This document shows, in pieces, positions 1 through 9,785 of a stretch of 64,000 bases of DNA (position 1 is the first letter of the stretch; every line of letters begins with the position of its first letter). The notes under the pieces were generated by a model. It saw only the letters and a program-made list of their open reading frames with translations, made no database searches and was not told the DNA's origin. Location: assembly GCF_004745595.1 (NCBI RefSeq), contig NZ_SRLH01000002.1, forward strand, positions 310,001 to 374,000, read 5' to 3'. The position numbers and the translations under genes were made by a program. Source of the stretch: Flavobacterium humi. Lineage in GTDB: Bacteria; Bacteroidota; Bacteroidia; Flavobacteriales; Flavobacteriaceae.

Positions 1-2563
1 AATAACCCATATTGCTACCGGTTGCCCTATTATGAAACAATTGCATTTTATAACACCTCAGCCTATAGTACTTACTCCGGCTGTTGCCAACCTGTGTGAT
101 TTTGACAGGAATAATAGCGAACAGGTACACTTGCCGGACTATTTCCATTTACTGTCAGCCGCTCCAAATGCCTATACCGTTACAGGATACCATTCGGAAG
201 CCGGGGCAAACCAGGCTTTGGTTTCAGACCAGGTCTCAAGTGCCGGTTATGTTGTAAACCAGCCTCAGAAAACATTTTGGATCCGTTTCCAGGACAGCAA
301 CGGATGTTATTCGGTGACAACCCTGACCCTTCATATCATCCCGTTCCCGAACCCTAATAGTAACCCGCCGGCCATAGAGCTTTGCGATACGAATGCTCCC
401 GGGAATCTGACCGAAACATTCAACCTGACGCAACATCAGGGTTATATTTTGAATGGTAGCACAGACCTTGTTACCTACCATAGCACTTTGACCGATGCCC
501 AAAACGGAACCAATCCTATTGGAAATCCAACCGCTTATCCAAGTACAACCGGAAGTATTTGGATCAGGGTTACCACAAACCCGGCCAGCAGCATCACAAA
601 CTGTGCGGTGGTTGTTGAACAGCCGTTGAAAGTCATACCGTTGCCGGTCCCGAATATGAATCCTGTGGTATTGCAGAAATGTGATATCAACATTACCGGC
701 GATCTTATGGAATATTTTGATTTGAACCAGAACGCGAGCTTTATTTCCAATGGAAACCCGAACTATGTATTGTCTTATTTTACCTCACAGGCCAATGCAC
801 AAAACGGAACAAACCCTATTGCCAATCCGTCGCATTATTTGAGTACTACCAATTCCGTTTGGGTAAGGGTTACTACAAATACGGCTACCACATTGACCGA
901 TTGTGCCATTGTGGTCGAACAAAAACTGGAAGTGGTTCCGTTGCCAACTCCAAAAATGAACCCATTGCCAATAGTGTTGTGCGATGATACCAATTCGGGA
1001 GACCTGAAGGAATTCTTCAATTTGACAACCCATGAAAATTATATCCGAAACGGCAATCCTTCATATGTAATTACCTACCATCTTTCTTTATCAGACGCGC
1101 AAAATGCGATAGCACCTATTGCTACCCCTACGCATTATGAAAGCATGACCGGAAGCATTTGGATAAGAGTCGTAACCAGCCCAGTGAGTAATTTAATATC
1201 CTGTGCCATAGTCATAGAGCAAAAGCTTATTGTAAATCCGTTACCTGTTGCGGGCATCATTTCGGATTATTACAGCTGTAGCAACCCAAATACCGTTTCG
1301 GCAACATTTTACCTGGATACTAAAAACAATGAGGCGCTTTCAGGACAAGATCCGGTGCAATTTTCGGTCAGCTACCATGAAACCGAACCAGACGCCAAAA
1401 ACGGGACAAACCCTTTGCCGCAAACATACACCAGCGGTACCAAAACCATTTGGGCATCCATTAAAAACAATACAACGGGATGCAGGGCCACATCGCCTTT
1501 AAAACTACTGGCAGAGCCTGCTACAACTGCCACACAACCTCCAGTAACGGATACGACATTTTGCGATACCGATGATGAAAATGATGGCTTGACGCAATGC
1601 AACCTGTCTACTTTAACAGCGGGGATTTTAGGGCCAAACCAGGCTGGGCCAAATTATACAATCCAGTACTATGCTTCGGTGAGTGACTTTACCAATCATT
1701 TTCCAATTGCCAATCCGGATCATTTTGATACCACCCAAAACCCGCAAACCATTTATGCTACTGTAACCAATAATGGCACGGTAAACAAATGCGCCGCTAC
1801 AATCTCCTTTGATTTGAAAGTGAATCTATTGCCTGAGCCTACACCAAACGGCGGAACTGTTTGTTATGACCAGGTAACCGGCAATCTCATCAGTCCGTAT
1901 ATCATTGATAGCCATTTAAGCAGCACTACGCATACTTTTGAATGGTTTAGTGGTGTAAATCCGATTGCAGGCCAAGCCGGTTCCACGCTTGAAGTGGTTA
2001 CGGCAGGTGATTATTTTGTCATTGCTACAGCCATAGCAACCGGCTGCCAATCGGAACCGGCCAAAGCGACCGTTATCAAATCCGAGCCAGCCTTGGCCAG
2101 CGCAAGAGTGGAATATTCCTTTAATGATGTAGTAAATGTCATTGTAACCGCTACGGGAATAGGGAATTACAATTACCAGCTGGATAACAACCCGGCCCAG
2201 CAAAGCCCTCTATTTGAAGATGTAGCTCCAGGAACCCATACCATCAGTGTTTTGGACTTAAACGGCTGTAATGATACTGTTTTGGAAGTGATCGTACTGA
2301 ATTATGACAAATTCTTTACTCCGAACGGAGACGGCTATAATGATTATTGGCAGATTGAAGGCGTATATGACCAGCCCGAGGCTAAAATTTACATTTTTGA
2401 CCGGTATGCGAAACTTCTAAAACAATTAGACCCAAGAGGACAAGGATGGGATGGTACTTTTAACGGAGCCAAAATGCCGGCTGATGATTATTGGTTTACC
2501 GTCACTTATATCGAAAATGGGGAACAGAAAGAATTCAAATCGCATTTTGCCATGAAAAGATAA
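1..2563 (+). CDS. T9SS surface protein with internal repeats, 5' end outside window
   Basis: This is the C-terminal part of a large secreted protein. The frame is open from base 2 with no stop, and the codons before the first ATG (base 32) read ATGCPIM, which lines up with the end of the downstream repeats (ITNCAVV), so the gene starts upstream of the window. At least three repeats of about 95 residues lie at roughly 110-400, each with a Cys-Asp near the start, an AQNGTNPI-like motif and an IWIRVTT motif. The last 80 residues, beginning FFTPNGDGYNDYW, are typical of the gliding-motility-associated (CHU_C, type B) C-terminal domain used by the type IX secretion system. The protein is probably exported and held at the cell surface, possibly as an adhesin; its ligand is unknown. 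A second T9SS cargo gene follows after 54 bases. Confidence 0.85.
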   Translation, partial: ITHIATGCPIMKQLHFITPQPIVLTPAVANLCDFDRNNSEQVHLPDYFHLLSAAPNAYTVTGYHSEAGANQALVSDQVSSAGYVVNQPQKTFWIRFQDSNGCYSVTTLTLHIIPFPNPNSNPPAIELCDTNAPGNLTETFNLTQHQGYILNGSTDLVTYHSTLTDAQNGTNPIGNPTAYPSTTGSIWIRVTTNPASSITNCAVVVEQPLKVIPLPVPNMNPVVLQKCDINITGDLMEYFDLNQNASFISNGNPNYVLSYFTSQANAQNGTNPIANPSHYLSTTNSVWVRVTTNTATTLTDCAIVVEQKLEVVPLPTPKMNPLPIVLCDDTNSGDLKEFFNLTTHENYIRNGNPSYVITYHLSLSDAQNAIAPIATPTHYESMTGSIWIRVVTSPVSNLISCAIVIEQKLIVNPLPVAGIISDYYSCSNPNTVSATFYLDTKNNEALSGQDPVQFSVSYHETEPDAKNGTNPLPQTYTSGTKTIWASIKNNTTGCRATSPLKLLAEPATTATQPPVTDTTFCDTDDENDGLTQCNLSTLTAGILGPNQAGPNYTIQYYASVSDFTNHFPIANPDHFDTTQNPQTIYATVTNNGTVNKCAATISFDLKVNLLPEPTPNGGTVCYDQVTGNLISPYIIDSHLSSTTHTFEWFSGVNPIAGQAGSTLEVVTAGDYFVIATAIATGCQSEPAKATVIKSEPALASARVEYSFNDVVNVIVTATGIGNYNYQLDNNPAQQSPLFEDVAPGTHTISVLDLNGCNDTVLEVIVLNYDKFFTPNGDGYNDYWQIEGVYDQPEAKIYIFDRYAKLLKQLDPRGQGWDGTFNGAKMPADDYWFTVTYIENGEQKEFKSHFAMKR

Positions 2564-2617
2564 CAGCAAATACCACAATTAATTATATGAACATTTACTA
2601 ATTTAACCCACAATCAA

Positions 2618-5600
2618 ATGAGAACAACTCAAATTAAACTGAAACAGTACCTGTTTCTGTTGATTACCCTACTCGGATATGGGATTTCCCATGGGCAGGA
2701 GACTCCACCGCCCCGATTTAAAACGTACCAGAGCGGTACCAATTTCACTTCGATAGCCGTGGATCAGAATAAATCCGTTTGGGGAGGAACCGACAGAACA
2801 GGTTTATTCAAACTCGATCAAAATGATACTATTGCCAGCACATTCCAGCTTACTGCACTTGGTACGGCCCCGGCCATAAACACCTTGAGGATCCAGTCAT
2901 TGGCCGCTGATAAATCCGGGAACATATGGGTGGGCCATGGAGGTACCAATACTTCAAACACCCAAGGAGGTGTGGAACGAATTGAGGTTGCTACCAATGC
3001 TGTCCAGCATCTTTCACCGGACAGGGACGCCAGGGGATTTACCTTTTTGCTAAGAGATGGTATCGGGACCCTGAACGCACAGCAGGTTGTTGTCGATCCT
3101 AACAACAAAGTATGGATTGCCCATCGTTACCATGATTTAACGGTAACCGGGACTCCTTCTTCTTATATCCTGACTCCGGGAACTTTCTCTTCAAGGGTTG
3201 CAGATGATTATACCGGTAAATTTAACGCCGTAAGCACCTGGGAGGATTACCTTAACGGTCAACAGGACGTTGGGTTGCCTTATCCTGATTACACGTACAA
3301 CCCTACTCCTTCACAATCGGCGCAGTCAAGGACTTGTAATGCGATTTCTGCCGACAGAGGGAATGTTTGGGTAAGCGTAATGGCTTATAAACAGTACAAT
3401 GTGGAAAATTACTTTCCGTCAAGGTTATTGCAGTACAGCAATACCGGCCAATTATTGTCTACCCATACGATGCAAAATGCAAGGTTTAATTTGGGAGGTG
3501 TTTTCCATGCGGTGTATGCCAACAACAATAAAGGGGTTTGGGCCGCCACTTCCATTGCAGGAAATGGATTTTCGGTATTCAAAAACGGCATTTGGTATAA
3601 CATTACCGACCCTTCCATTATTCCTCCGGGGACCCGTTTCAACAGGGCTGCGATATGGGGAGATTCTTTCGGGAGAGTATACATGGGGACCAACAAAGGC
3701 CTGATTGTATACGACGGTTCAGGTTATGTGGACAGTCCTTATTCTTATACATTATACACCAAAGACCCTTATACATCGCCATTGGGAAGAAGTGTCCATG
3801 ACCCGGATATGGTTTCCAATGACATCGTTGCAGGAACAATTGAAAGCCCGCTAAAACAATATTATTCCTGGATTGCCACTACTTCCGGGATCATGCGTGC
3901 TTATTTGCCGTATGGCGATGCGATTGCCTTCCATGTGAAAGACAAAGACCAGCCTAACAAAGAAACCCTTAACGGGAAAGACAATTACGAAATTTTCGCG
4001 AGCCTTAAGAAAACCAGCTTATCCTATGTCCCTTTACAGGAAGACATTCCTTCTTTTGCGGTTGACGGAACCACCTCAAGTGTCATCAGGTTAAAAACAA
4101 ATGACCCGGGAGGTTATTATGCACCAAACAGCTTGTATCGTATAGAACTTAGGAAATATACTTCCGATGCATTGCCTGGAGACAGGAACAGTACGGAATA
4201 TATCGAGCAATATGGTCAATTTACACTAAAACCGGTTAGCGATTATGGCAACAACGTACAATTGCAGGACCTGAAATATGTAGATTTTGTATACAAACAC
4301 CCAATATATATCAAACCGGAAGATTTTGTAACGAACAAACATTATACCGAATACGATATTTTTGTTTTCAAAAAGACGCCGCAGCAAACAGATGAGCTTA
4401 TTTTCAGGCATCCTATAAAGTTATGCCTTCCTCCTGTTCTATTCGGTCATGGGGTTTGGTCCGATATCAACTCCATTGCAGATTTCGAAACCTATTTCAA
4501 AAGCAAAGGATATAGCGATTATGAAACGTCAAAAGCCTGGCGTACGAATCCGAAAGCTCCTGAAAACCATTTTTACACAGACGCACACATCATCCCAACC
4601 TACATTGACAACCTGCTTAATAAAGCTTTAGGCAATAAAGTATCTGCCGGAAAAGTCAATGTGGTAGTACATAGCAGGGGCGGTTTGTATACCAGGGCCT
4701 ATATTGAAGAAATAAAAGCAGGTATCCCATTCAAAAACAACATCAATGCTTTAGTTACCCTGGACACTCCTCATGCCGGATCTCAGGCAGCCAACGGGAC
4801 ATTGGACAAAAGAATCCTCAATTCAGGTGTTTTGAAACCGATTATCGAATCGAGTACTGTTTTATCAGGCATATCGGATTTAGCCGATATTGCTTTCAAT
4901 GATGGCCAGCCTATCCGCATCGGCGATATCTTTGCCCTGGCTTCAAAGCATGACAAAGAAAACAAATACGGAGCTAAAAACCTTATTGTGGAAAAAGACC
5001 TGACTAATTCTGAAGGCCTGGATGCTTCCACCTGGTTTATCCCTCAATTGAACGGAGCAGCCGGACTGGCCAAATTCCAGAATTCAAAAGTGCCTATCCA
5101 TGCTGTAGCGGGTAATTTTAACATCTGCCTGATGCATCCCGGTTTATGCAATGCCAACATAGACGTGATCAAAATCCCACCAATTTTCGGTAAATATTAC
5201 CTATTAATGGAAGCTACACGATATTTTGCTGAAGATGTTGCAGCTCCGGGGATCCAGAATTTCTTAAATTATGTCTATAACGGCCCTAGTGATGCCATTG
5301 TACCGGATGCCAGTATGAAAGCCGGATTATCCAGCCAATACGTAAGTGCTTTCAGTAATTTGAATGTGTGCCACGTAGACACCGGGAATATCGGAAACTC
5401 CGTTGGGGTAACACAAAGCCCTGAAATACAAGCTTCCATTTTTGAAAAATTCAAGGAAAAATTCAACAATCCTTCCAGTACTTTTTCAACGCAGGGAGTC
5501 AATCCGCCTAAATTAGAATACAAATTTTTACAAGGCATTGCACTGTCCACCACCCGATTGGATCCTGTAAACAGTAAAATTGTCATCAATCCTAATTCGT

Positions 5601-6727
5601 TTACGCCTGCCTTAACTTCGGGCGCGGACGTTACTTTTAATGTGTACCAGGAAAACGTAGACCGCATTTTAATCCTGATCAGTTATAAAAATGATGCTGA
5701 AAGCGATTACATGATCCGAAAATCTACAGGCCTTCAATTTAACAACACCTTTGCCTTTACCGTTCCTGCCGATTTGTATGGACAAGCAACAGTAACCGCT
5801 TATGGTTTCAAAGACGGCAGGCTTACTTGCGAGCATACGGTTGAAGCCAATGTTTCTTTGCCAACCGGGATTACCCTGCAAAGTATGAAATTTGCAGAAA
5901 ACAAGGTAACCATACCCGAAAGAGGAGATCATAATTACAGGCTTTTAGGGACGTTTAGCGACGGTGTCGAAAGAATGATCAACGATTATGCCGGCATTGT
6001 GTATACTTTGGAAAACAATCACGTGACAAGGCCGGATTTTGAAATCGTAAAAGGCGAAACACCGGGACAATGCTTTTTAAAAGCAACCATCGCAACTTTA
6101 ACGGCCCAAACCGAATACACGGTTGAGGAAGACCCGACATTGCGGGAAACTTTAGTCACGGATTTTTATGCTACTTATAATACGACCGGTCCGGTTACCC
6201 TAAACTGGGCAACACACCATGAGTACCGATCCAAAAAATTCATTTTGGAAAGTAGTTTGGACAACGTGACATTCAGCCCTATCAATGAGCAGCCTGGCCA
6301 AGGCACGACTTACAATCCGACAAATTACCACTATGACGATCCTACGTCCGAAAATGTAATTTACTACCGATTGCGTTTGCTGAACCTTGACGATACCGAA
6401 GTATTCAATAAAGTTATTGAAGTAAACCGCGCACCGCTTTCTACAAACGACCCGGATTTGCTGTTAAACACTTTACGCCTGACACCAAATCCTTTAACTG
6501 TAGCTACAGGGACCATTGCGGTTCCAGCCAAATGGAACGGGACTCAAGTGACCCTAAACATTTATGACAGCAACGGCAGGCAGGTTGCGAGCCAGGATGT
6601 AAACTATGTTGCGGGAACTACGGGCATTCCGTTCGATATGCCGCAGGGCGCAGGCAACGGATTGTACCTGGTACAACTGAAGACCAATACTTTCGTAAAA
6701 ACCCTCAAACTGATTTACCAGCGTTAA
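2618..6727 (+). CDS. T9SS type A protein: beta-propeller plus lipase-like domain
   Basis: The protein has 1369 residues. A signal peptide ends near residue 27 (after SHGQ). Residues about 40-400 hold repeated short motifs such as SVWGGT, NIWVGH, KVWIAH, GVWAAT and VYMGTN, the pattern of ligand-binding or two-component-type beta-propeller blades. Around residues 600-800 lies an alpha/beta-hydrolase-like region with an early GHGVW, a nucleophile-elbow motif VVHSRGG (Ser about 686) and TLDTPHAG, which resembles PGAP1- or lipase-like esterases. The last 80 residues (TPNPL, then IYDSNGRQV, then GLYLVQLK) form a T9SS type A sorting domain. The substrate is unknown; an extracellular lipid or ester hydrolase is the inference. 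It may share a transcript with the preceding gene and is followed by a strong terminator. Confidence 0.85.
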   Translation: MRTTQIKLKQYLFLLITLLGYGISHGQETPPPRFKTYQSGTNFTSIAVDQNKSVWGGTDRTGLFKLDQNDTIASTFQLTALGTAPAINTLRIQSLAADKSGNIWVGHGGTNTSNTQGGVERIEVATNAVQHLSPDRDARGFTFLLRDGIGTLNAQQVVVDPNNKVWIAHRYHDLTVTGTPSSYILTPGTFSSRVADDYTGKFNAVSTWEDYLNGQQDVGLPYPDYTYNPTPSQSAQSRTCNAISADRGNVWVSVMAYKQYNVENYFPSRLLQYSNTGQLLSTHTMQNARFNLGGVFHAVYANNNKGVWAATSIAGNGFSVFKNGIWYNITDPSIIPPGTRFNRAAIWGDSFGRVYMGTNKGLIVYDGSGYVDSPYSYTLYTKDPYTSPLGRSVHDPDMVSNDIVAGTIESPLKQYYSWIATTSGIMRAYLPYGDAIAFHVKDKDQPNKETLNGKDNYEIFASLKKTSLSYVPLQEDIPSFAVDGTTSSVIRLKTNDPGGYYAPNSLYRIELRKYTSDALPGDRNSTEYIEQYGQFTLKPVSDYGNNVQLQDLKYVDFVYKHPIYIKPEDFVTNKHYTEYDIFVFKKTPQQTDELIFRHPIKLCLPPVLFGHGVWSDINSIADFETYFKSKGYSDYETSKAWRTNPKAPENHFYTDAHIIPTYIDNLLNKALGNKVSAGKVNVVVHSRGGLYTRAYIEEIKAGIPFKNNINALVTLDTPHAGSQAANGTLDKRILNSGVLKPIIESSTVLSGISDLADIAFNDGQPIRIGDIFALASKHDKENKYGAKNLIVEKDLTNSEGLDASTWFIPQLNGAAGLAKFQNSKVPIHAVAGNFNICLMHPGLCNANIDVIKIPPIFGKYYLLMEATRYFAEDVAAPGIQNFLNYVYNGPSDAIVPDASMKAGLSSQYVSAFSNLNVCHVDTGNIGNSVGVTQSPEIQASIFEKFKEKFNNPSSTFSTQGVNPPKLEYKFLQGIALSTTRLDPVNSKIVINPNSFTPALTSGADVTFNVYQENVDRILILISYKNDAESDYMIRKSTGLQFNNTFAFTVPADLYGQATVTAYGFKDGRLTCEHTVEANVSLPTGITLQSMKFAENKVTIPERGDHNYRLLGTFSDGVERMINDYAGIVYTLENNHVTRPDFEIVKGETPGQCFLKATIATLTAQTEYTVEEDPTLRETLVTDFYATYNTTGPVTLNWATHHEYRSKKFILESSLDNVTFSPINEQPGQGTTYNPTNYHYDDPTSENVIYYRLRLLNLDDTEVFNKVIEVNRAPLSTNDPDLLLNTLRLTPNPLTVATGTIAVPAKWNGTQVTLNIYDSNGRQVASQDVNYVAGTTGIPFDMPQGAGNGLYLVQLKTNTFVKTLKLIYQR

Positions 6728-6755
6728 TCGCTAAACAGTTAGGAAATAAACCAAA

Positions 6756-6776
6756 AGAGCCACAAATTGTGGCTCT
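6756..6776 (+). terminator. Rho-independent terminator of the T9SS gene pair
   Basis: A perfect 10-bp stem (AGAGCCACAA with its complement) and a minimal loop are followed by a run of T, 29 bases after the stop codon. The stem core GCCACAA/TTGTGGC also occurs in the hairpin array just downstream. Confidence 0.85.
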
Positions 6777-6840
6777 TTTTTTATTGGAAAATTTTGCTGC
6801 TCATCCTGTTACTTTGTGTTTCAAATTATTTTTTTTAATT

Positions 6841-6979
6841 ATTTTGCAACAGAAGTTGTGGCAAAAAAAATACTCGGAACAATTTTGCCACAAGTTTTGT
6901 GGCAAAAAAAATATTCGGAATAGTTTTGCCACAAGTTCTGTGGCAAAAAAATAAATTGAAATTATTTTGCCACACGTTT
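6841..6979. repeat. Tandem 41-bp hairpin repeats, about 3.5 copies
   Basis: Units begin at 6841, 6882, 6923 and 6964 (the last is half a unit). Each full unit contains an inverted repeat TTTTGCCACAA...TTGTGGCAAAA followed by a spacer like ATACTCGGAACA. The second unit forms a perfect 11-bp stem (6883-6893 with 6897-6907); the first and third have one mismatch or a shorter stem. The same GCCACAA core is in the terminator at 6756-6776. The array fills most of the 371-base gap between the T9SS gene and pafA. An open frame across it encodes only the repeat and is not taken as a gene. The rest of the gap holds A/T-rich sequence and the pafA terminator. Confidence 0.85.
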
Positions 6980-7062
6980 TTTTCCGGCTGACTATTTATT
7001 CAAAAAATCAACACCATATCCAATATTGAGAAGCTTATGAGAGCCCTAACTGATGTACCTAA

Positions 7063-7088
7063 AAAAAGCTGCACTAAGGCAGCTTTTT
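7063..7088 (-). terminator. Terminator after pafA
   Basis: The stem AAAAAGCTGC/GCAGCTTTTT has a 6-base loop and ends 11 bases past the pafA stop on the minus strand. A/T runs on both sides suggest that it can act in both directions. Confidence 0.8.
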
Positions 7089-7098
7089 GAATTGTATG

Positions 7099-8712
7099 TT
7101 ATTTTAGAATCTCTTCCAAAACCTTACCTTCGGTTCCGTTAGGGAAAGTAACTTTTATTTTTTGGGCGATGGTCGGTGCGATTTGCGTGATTTCCTTCTT
7201 CTCATGGGATTCCCCTTTTTTGACTTCCCATCCGTAAAAAAGGCAAGGCACATGTGTGTCATAACTATAAGGTGTCCCGTGCGAAGTCCCGGTTGGCCCA
7301 TATTCTATGTAAGCCGGTTTGTCCAGGATGATGATATCCCCGTTTTGCGTAACATCATAGCCTTTGGCAATGCAATTCAAATAATAGTCATTTCCGGTGT
7401 TGGCCAGGATTTCTTCTTCGGTATATACTCTTTTTACGTGCTCCTGAGTCATCAGGTATTCTTTAAAACTTTGTTTCACTTTGGCCAGTTCCAAACCGCT
7501 GGCCTTCATGATTTCTTTGTTGAAAAACAAATTGTAATTCCCATAATCCAGTACCAAATCTACTCCGAAAGTATCGGTAGAGAATTTCTTCAGGCCTTTT
7601 ACGATATCGGCAGGCAAAACATTTTTGACGTTATACTTGTTGTCTTTCAGGAAAGTCACATTTTCGGCACCGGCATGGTCTGCGGTTAGGAACAGTAAAT
7701 AATTCCCGGCGCCAACATTGGTATCCAGGTAGGTTAAAAAATCAGCGATGGTAAGGTCCAGGCGCAGGTAAGTGTCCTGCAACTCCATGGAGCGTGGCCC
7801 TTGACCGTGGCCTACATAATCGGTAGAAGAAAAACTAACCGTCAGGAAATCAGTAATTTCATCCTTTCCTAAACTTTCTTTTTCGATCGCTTTTTTGGCA
7901 AAATCTTCCAACAGGTCATTTCCATAAGGCAACGAACGGATAATCCCCGCATCGGCTTTAGCGAGCATTTCTTTTAGATTATACGGAAAAACAGCTTTCA
8001 CGCCATTGACTTTGCTTTCATAAACGTTATCATCAGGAAGGCTTTCGTTATAGGTGGCAATCGGTTTGAGCAAATCCCATCCTTTCTCGATATAAGGCAT
8101 ATAATGTTTTTCATTGTTATATTGCGTAACCCAATCCGGTAATTTCGCTCCGTAAAACGTACTGGAAACGAATGATCCGGTCTTGCTGTACCAAAACGCC
8201 CAATTCGCAAAATGCCCCGCAGGCAAAATAGCCCCGCGGTCTTTAAGGCTCATCCCGATAACTTTCCCTTTGAAATTCGTAGCCAGTCTTAGTTCGTCGG
8301 TAATGGTTGTGGACAGCAGGTTTTTAGGAGACATTTTCCCCTCTGCTTCCGTTCCGTCGCCGATTGTGGTGACAGAAACGTCGTCTGTACAGTACATTTC
8401 TTTGCCCAAACTACGGTTAAACCACTCGTTACCAACAATCCCATGGGTGGCTGGTGTTGTTCCCGTATACACGGAAGCATGGCCCGGAGCGGTATAAGTA
8501 GGCATGTAATTGTAATGCATGTTATGGAATGTGTAGCCGTTGTTCATCAACCTTTTGAAGCCATTGGCGGAAAAATCATCCGAAAAACGATACAGGTATT
8601 CCATTTTCATTTGATCCACGACAATACCCACTACTAATTTTGGGCGTTTTTCCTGTGCAATCCCCGCGAAAGAGACCATCACGCCCAGCAGAATAATTAT
8701 TTTTCTCATCAT
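7099..8712 (-). CDS. pafA: Alkaline phosphatase PafA
   Basis: This is a periplasmic phosphate monoesterase of the alkaline phosphatase superfamily, 537 residues, with a signal peptide of about 19 residues. The five active-site positions known for Elizabethkingia PafA (Asp38, Thr79 nucleophile, Asn100, Lys162, Arg164) all appear here with a constant offset of five: Asp33 in VVDQM, Thr74 in TYTAPGHAS, Asn95 in NEWFNR, and Lys157/Arg159 in SLKDRG. TADHAG and GTSHGTPY supply the other metal ligands. In flavobacteria PafA releases phosphate from organic esters without needing phosphate starvation. It lacks a T9SS signal, so it should stay in the periplasm. A possible -7 box (TATTTTTG, complement of 8728-8735) lies 15 bases before the start. 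Confidence 0.93.
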   Translation of the reverse strand: MMRKIIILLGVMVSFAGIAQEKRPKLVVGIVVDQMKMEYLYRFSDDFSANGFKRLMNNGYTFHNMHYNYMPTYTAPGHASVYTGTTPATHGIVGNEWFNRSLGKEMYCTDDVSVTTIGDGTEAEGKMSPKNLLSTTITDELRLATNFKGKVIGMSLKDRGAILPAGHFANWAFWYSKTGSFVSSTFYGAKLPDWVTQYNNEKHYMPYIEKGWDLLKPIATYNESLPDDNVYESKVNGVKAVFPYNLKEMLAKADAGIIRSLPYGNDLLEDFAKKAIEKESLGKDEITDFLTVSFSSTDYVGHGQGPRSMELQDTYLRLDLTIADFLTYLDTNVGAGNYLLFLTADHAGAENVTFLKDNKYNVKNVLPADIVKGLKKFSTDTFGVDLVLDYGNYNLFFNKEIMKASGLELAKVKQSFKEYLMTQEHVKRVYTEEEILANTGNDYYLNCIAKGYDVTQNGDIIILDKPAYIEYGPTGTSHGTPYSYDTHVPCLFYGWEVKKGESHEKKEITQIAPTIAQKIKVTFPNGTEGKVLEEILK

Positions 8713-8756
8713 TTATTTTAATTTAGGCAAAAATACACATTTGCAATTGTAATAAA

Positions 8757-8783
8757 AAAAGTCCTTGGCTGTAAAGGACTTTT
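8757..8783 (-). terminator. Terminator after the nitronate monooxygenase-like gene
   Basis: The stem AAAAGTCCTT/AAGGACTTTT has a 7-base loop and ends in T residues on the minus strand. It lies between the flavoprotein gene and pafA, so the two are probably transcribed separately. Confidence 0.8.
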
Positions 8784-8806
8784 ATTTTAGTCATGACACA
8801 CTTTCC

Positions 8807-9748
8807 TTACAACAAGGAAGCCACTTCATTTGTTGCTGCTTCAAATTCGGCAATCATATCCTTGACAATATTTTCCACCGGTTTGATGTCATGGATCAGT
8901 CCGGCAATTTGGCCTATTTCGAGTTCTCCTTCTTCCAAATCCCCTTCAAACATTCCTCTTTTGGCCCTCGCCCGCCCTAAAAGCGCCTTTAACTCATCAG
9001 TTGTAGGGCATGTGGCATACAATTCCTGGACATCATGGTAAAATTTATTCTTGATGAGCCGAACCGGAGCCAGTTCCTTCAATGTCAAGTGTGTACCTCC
9101 TTCTTCCAGCGCTACGATAGTCTGTTTGAAATTGCTATGGGACGAACTTTCTGTAGAAGCGGCAAATCTTGAACCCACCTGTACCCCATCGGCACCCAAA
9201 ACCATCGCGGCCAGCATCCCTCTTCCCGTTGCAATACCTCCGGCAGCGATTAGCGGAATGGAAATTTGCTCCCTTACCATCGGGATAAGCGTCAGGGTTG
9301 TGGTTTCTTCCCTTCCGTTATGGCCTCCGGCTTCAAAACCTTCGGCTACGACCGCATCAACACCTGCTTCCTGTGCTTTTAACGCGAATTTGGAACTGCT
9401 CACTACGTGTACGACTGTAATGCCTTTTTCTTTTAGGAACGAAGTCCATGTTTTGGGGTTTCCGGCCGAAGTGAATACGATTTTTACGCCTTCTTCAACA
9501 ATAATCTGCATGATTTCCTCTATGTTCGGATACAACATCGGTACATTTACCCCAAAAGGTTTGTCTGTTGCTTTTTTGCATTTCTGAATATGGGTACGCA
9601 GCACATCAGGATACATCGATCCTGCCCCAATTAAACCTAAACCGCCTGCATTGCTTACCGCACTTGCTAACTTGTAACCACTATTCCAAATCATTCCACC
9701 TTGAACGATTGGGTATTTTATATTGAAAAGAGATGTTATTTTATTCAT
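8807..9748 (-). CDS. Nitronate monooxygenase-like FMN protein
   Basis: This is a TIM-barrel FMN flavoprotein of the nitronate monooxygenase/2-nitropropane dioxygenase family, 313 residues. Family motifs are the N-terminal YPIVQGGMIW, VFTSAGNPKTW, EGFEAGGHNG with the catalytic-type His, IAAGGIATGRG and ADGVQVGSRF. The ATG at 9748 (MNKITSLF) was chosen because an earlier in-frame start would add 30 unrelated residues and overlap the upstream gene. Members oxidise alkyl nitronates or act as NAD(P)H-dependent enoyl reductases; the real substrate cannot be told here. It follows the subtilase gene by 37 bases without a terminator and may be read through from it. Confidence 0.85.
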   Translation of the reverse strand: MNKITSLFNIKYPIVQGGMIWNSGYKLASAVSNAGGLGLIGAGSMYPDVLRTHIQKCKKATDKPFGVNVPMLYPNIEEIMQIIVEEGVKIVFTSAGNPKTWTSFLKEKGITVVHVVSSSKFALKAQEAGVDAVVAEGFEAGGHNGREETTTLTLIPMVREQISIPLIAAGGIATGRGMLAAMVLGADGVQVGSRFAASTESSSHSNFKQTIVALEEGGTHLTLKELAPVRLIKNKFYHDVQELYATCPTTDELKALLGRARAKRGMFEGDLEEGELEIGQIAGLIHDIKPVENIVKDMIAEFEAATNEVASLL

Positions 9749-9785
9749 TGAAAGATATCCGATAGCCCTTCGACCGGGTTTTAAA

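Noticed and set aside
6769..6954. 61-codon frame over the hairpin array
   Set aside because: It begins inside the terminator and encodes only the repeat; no start context or homology.
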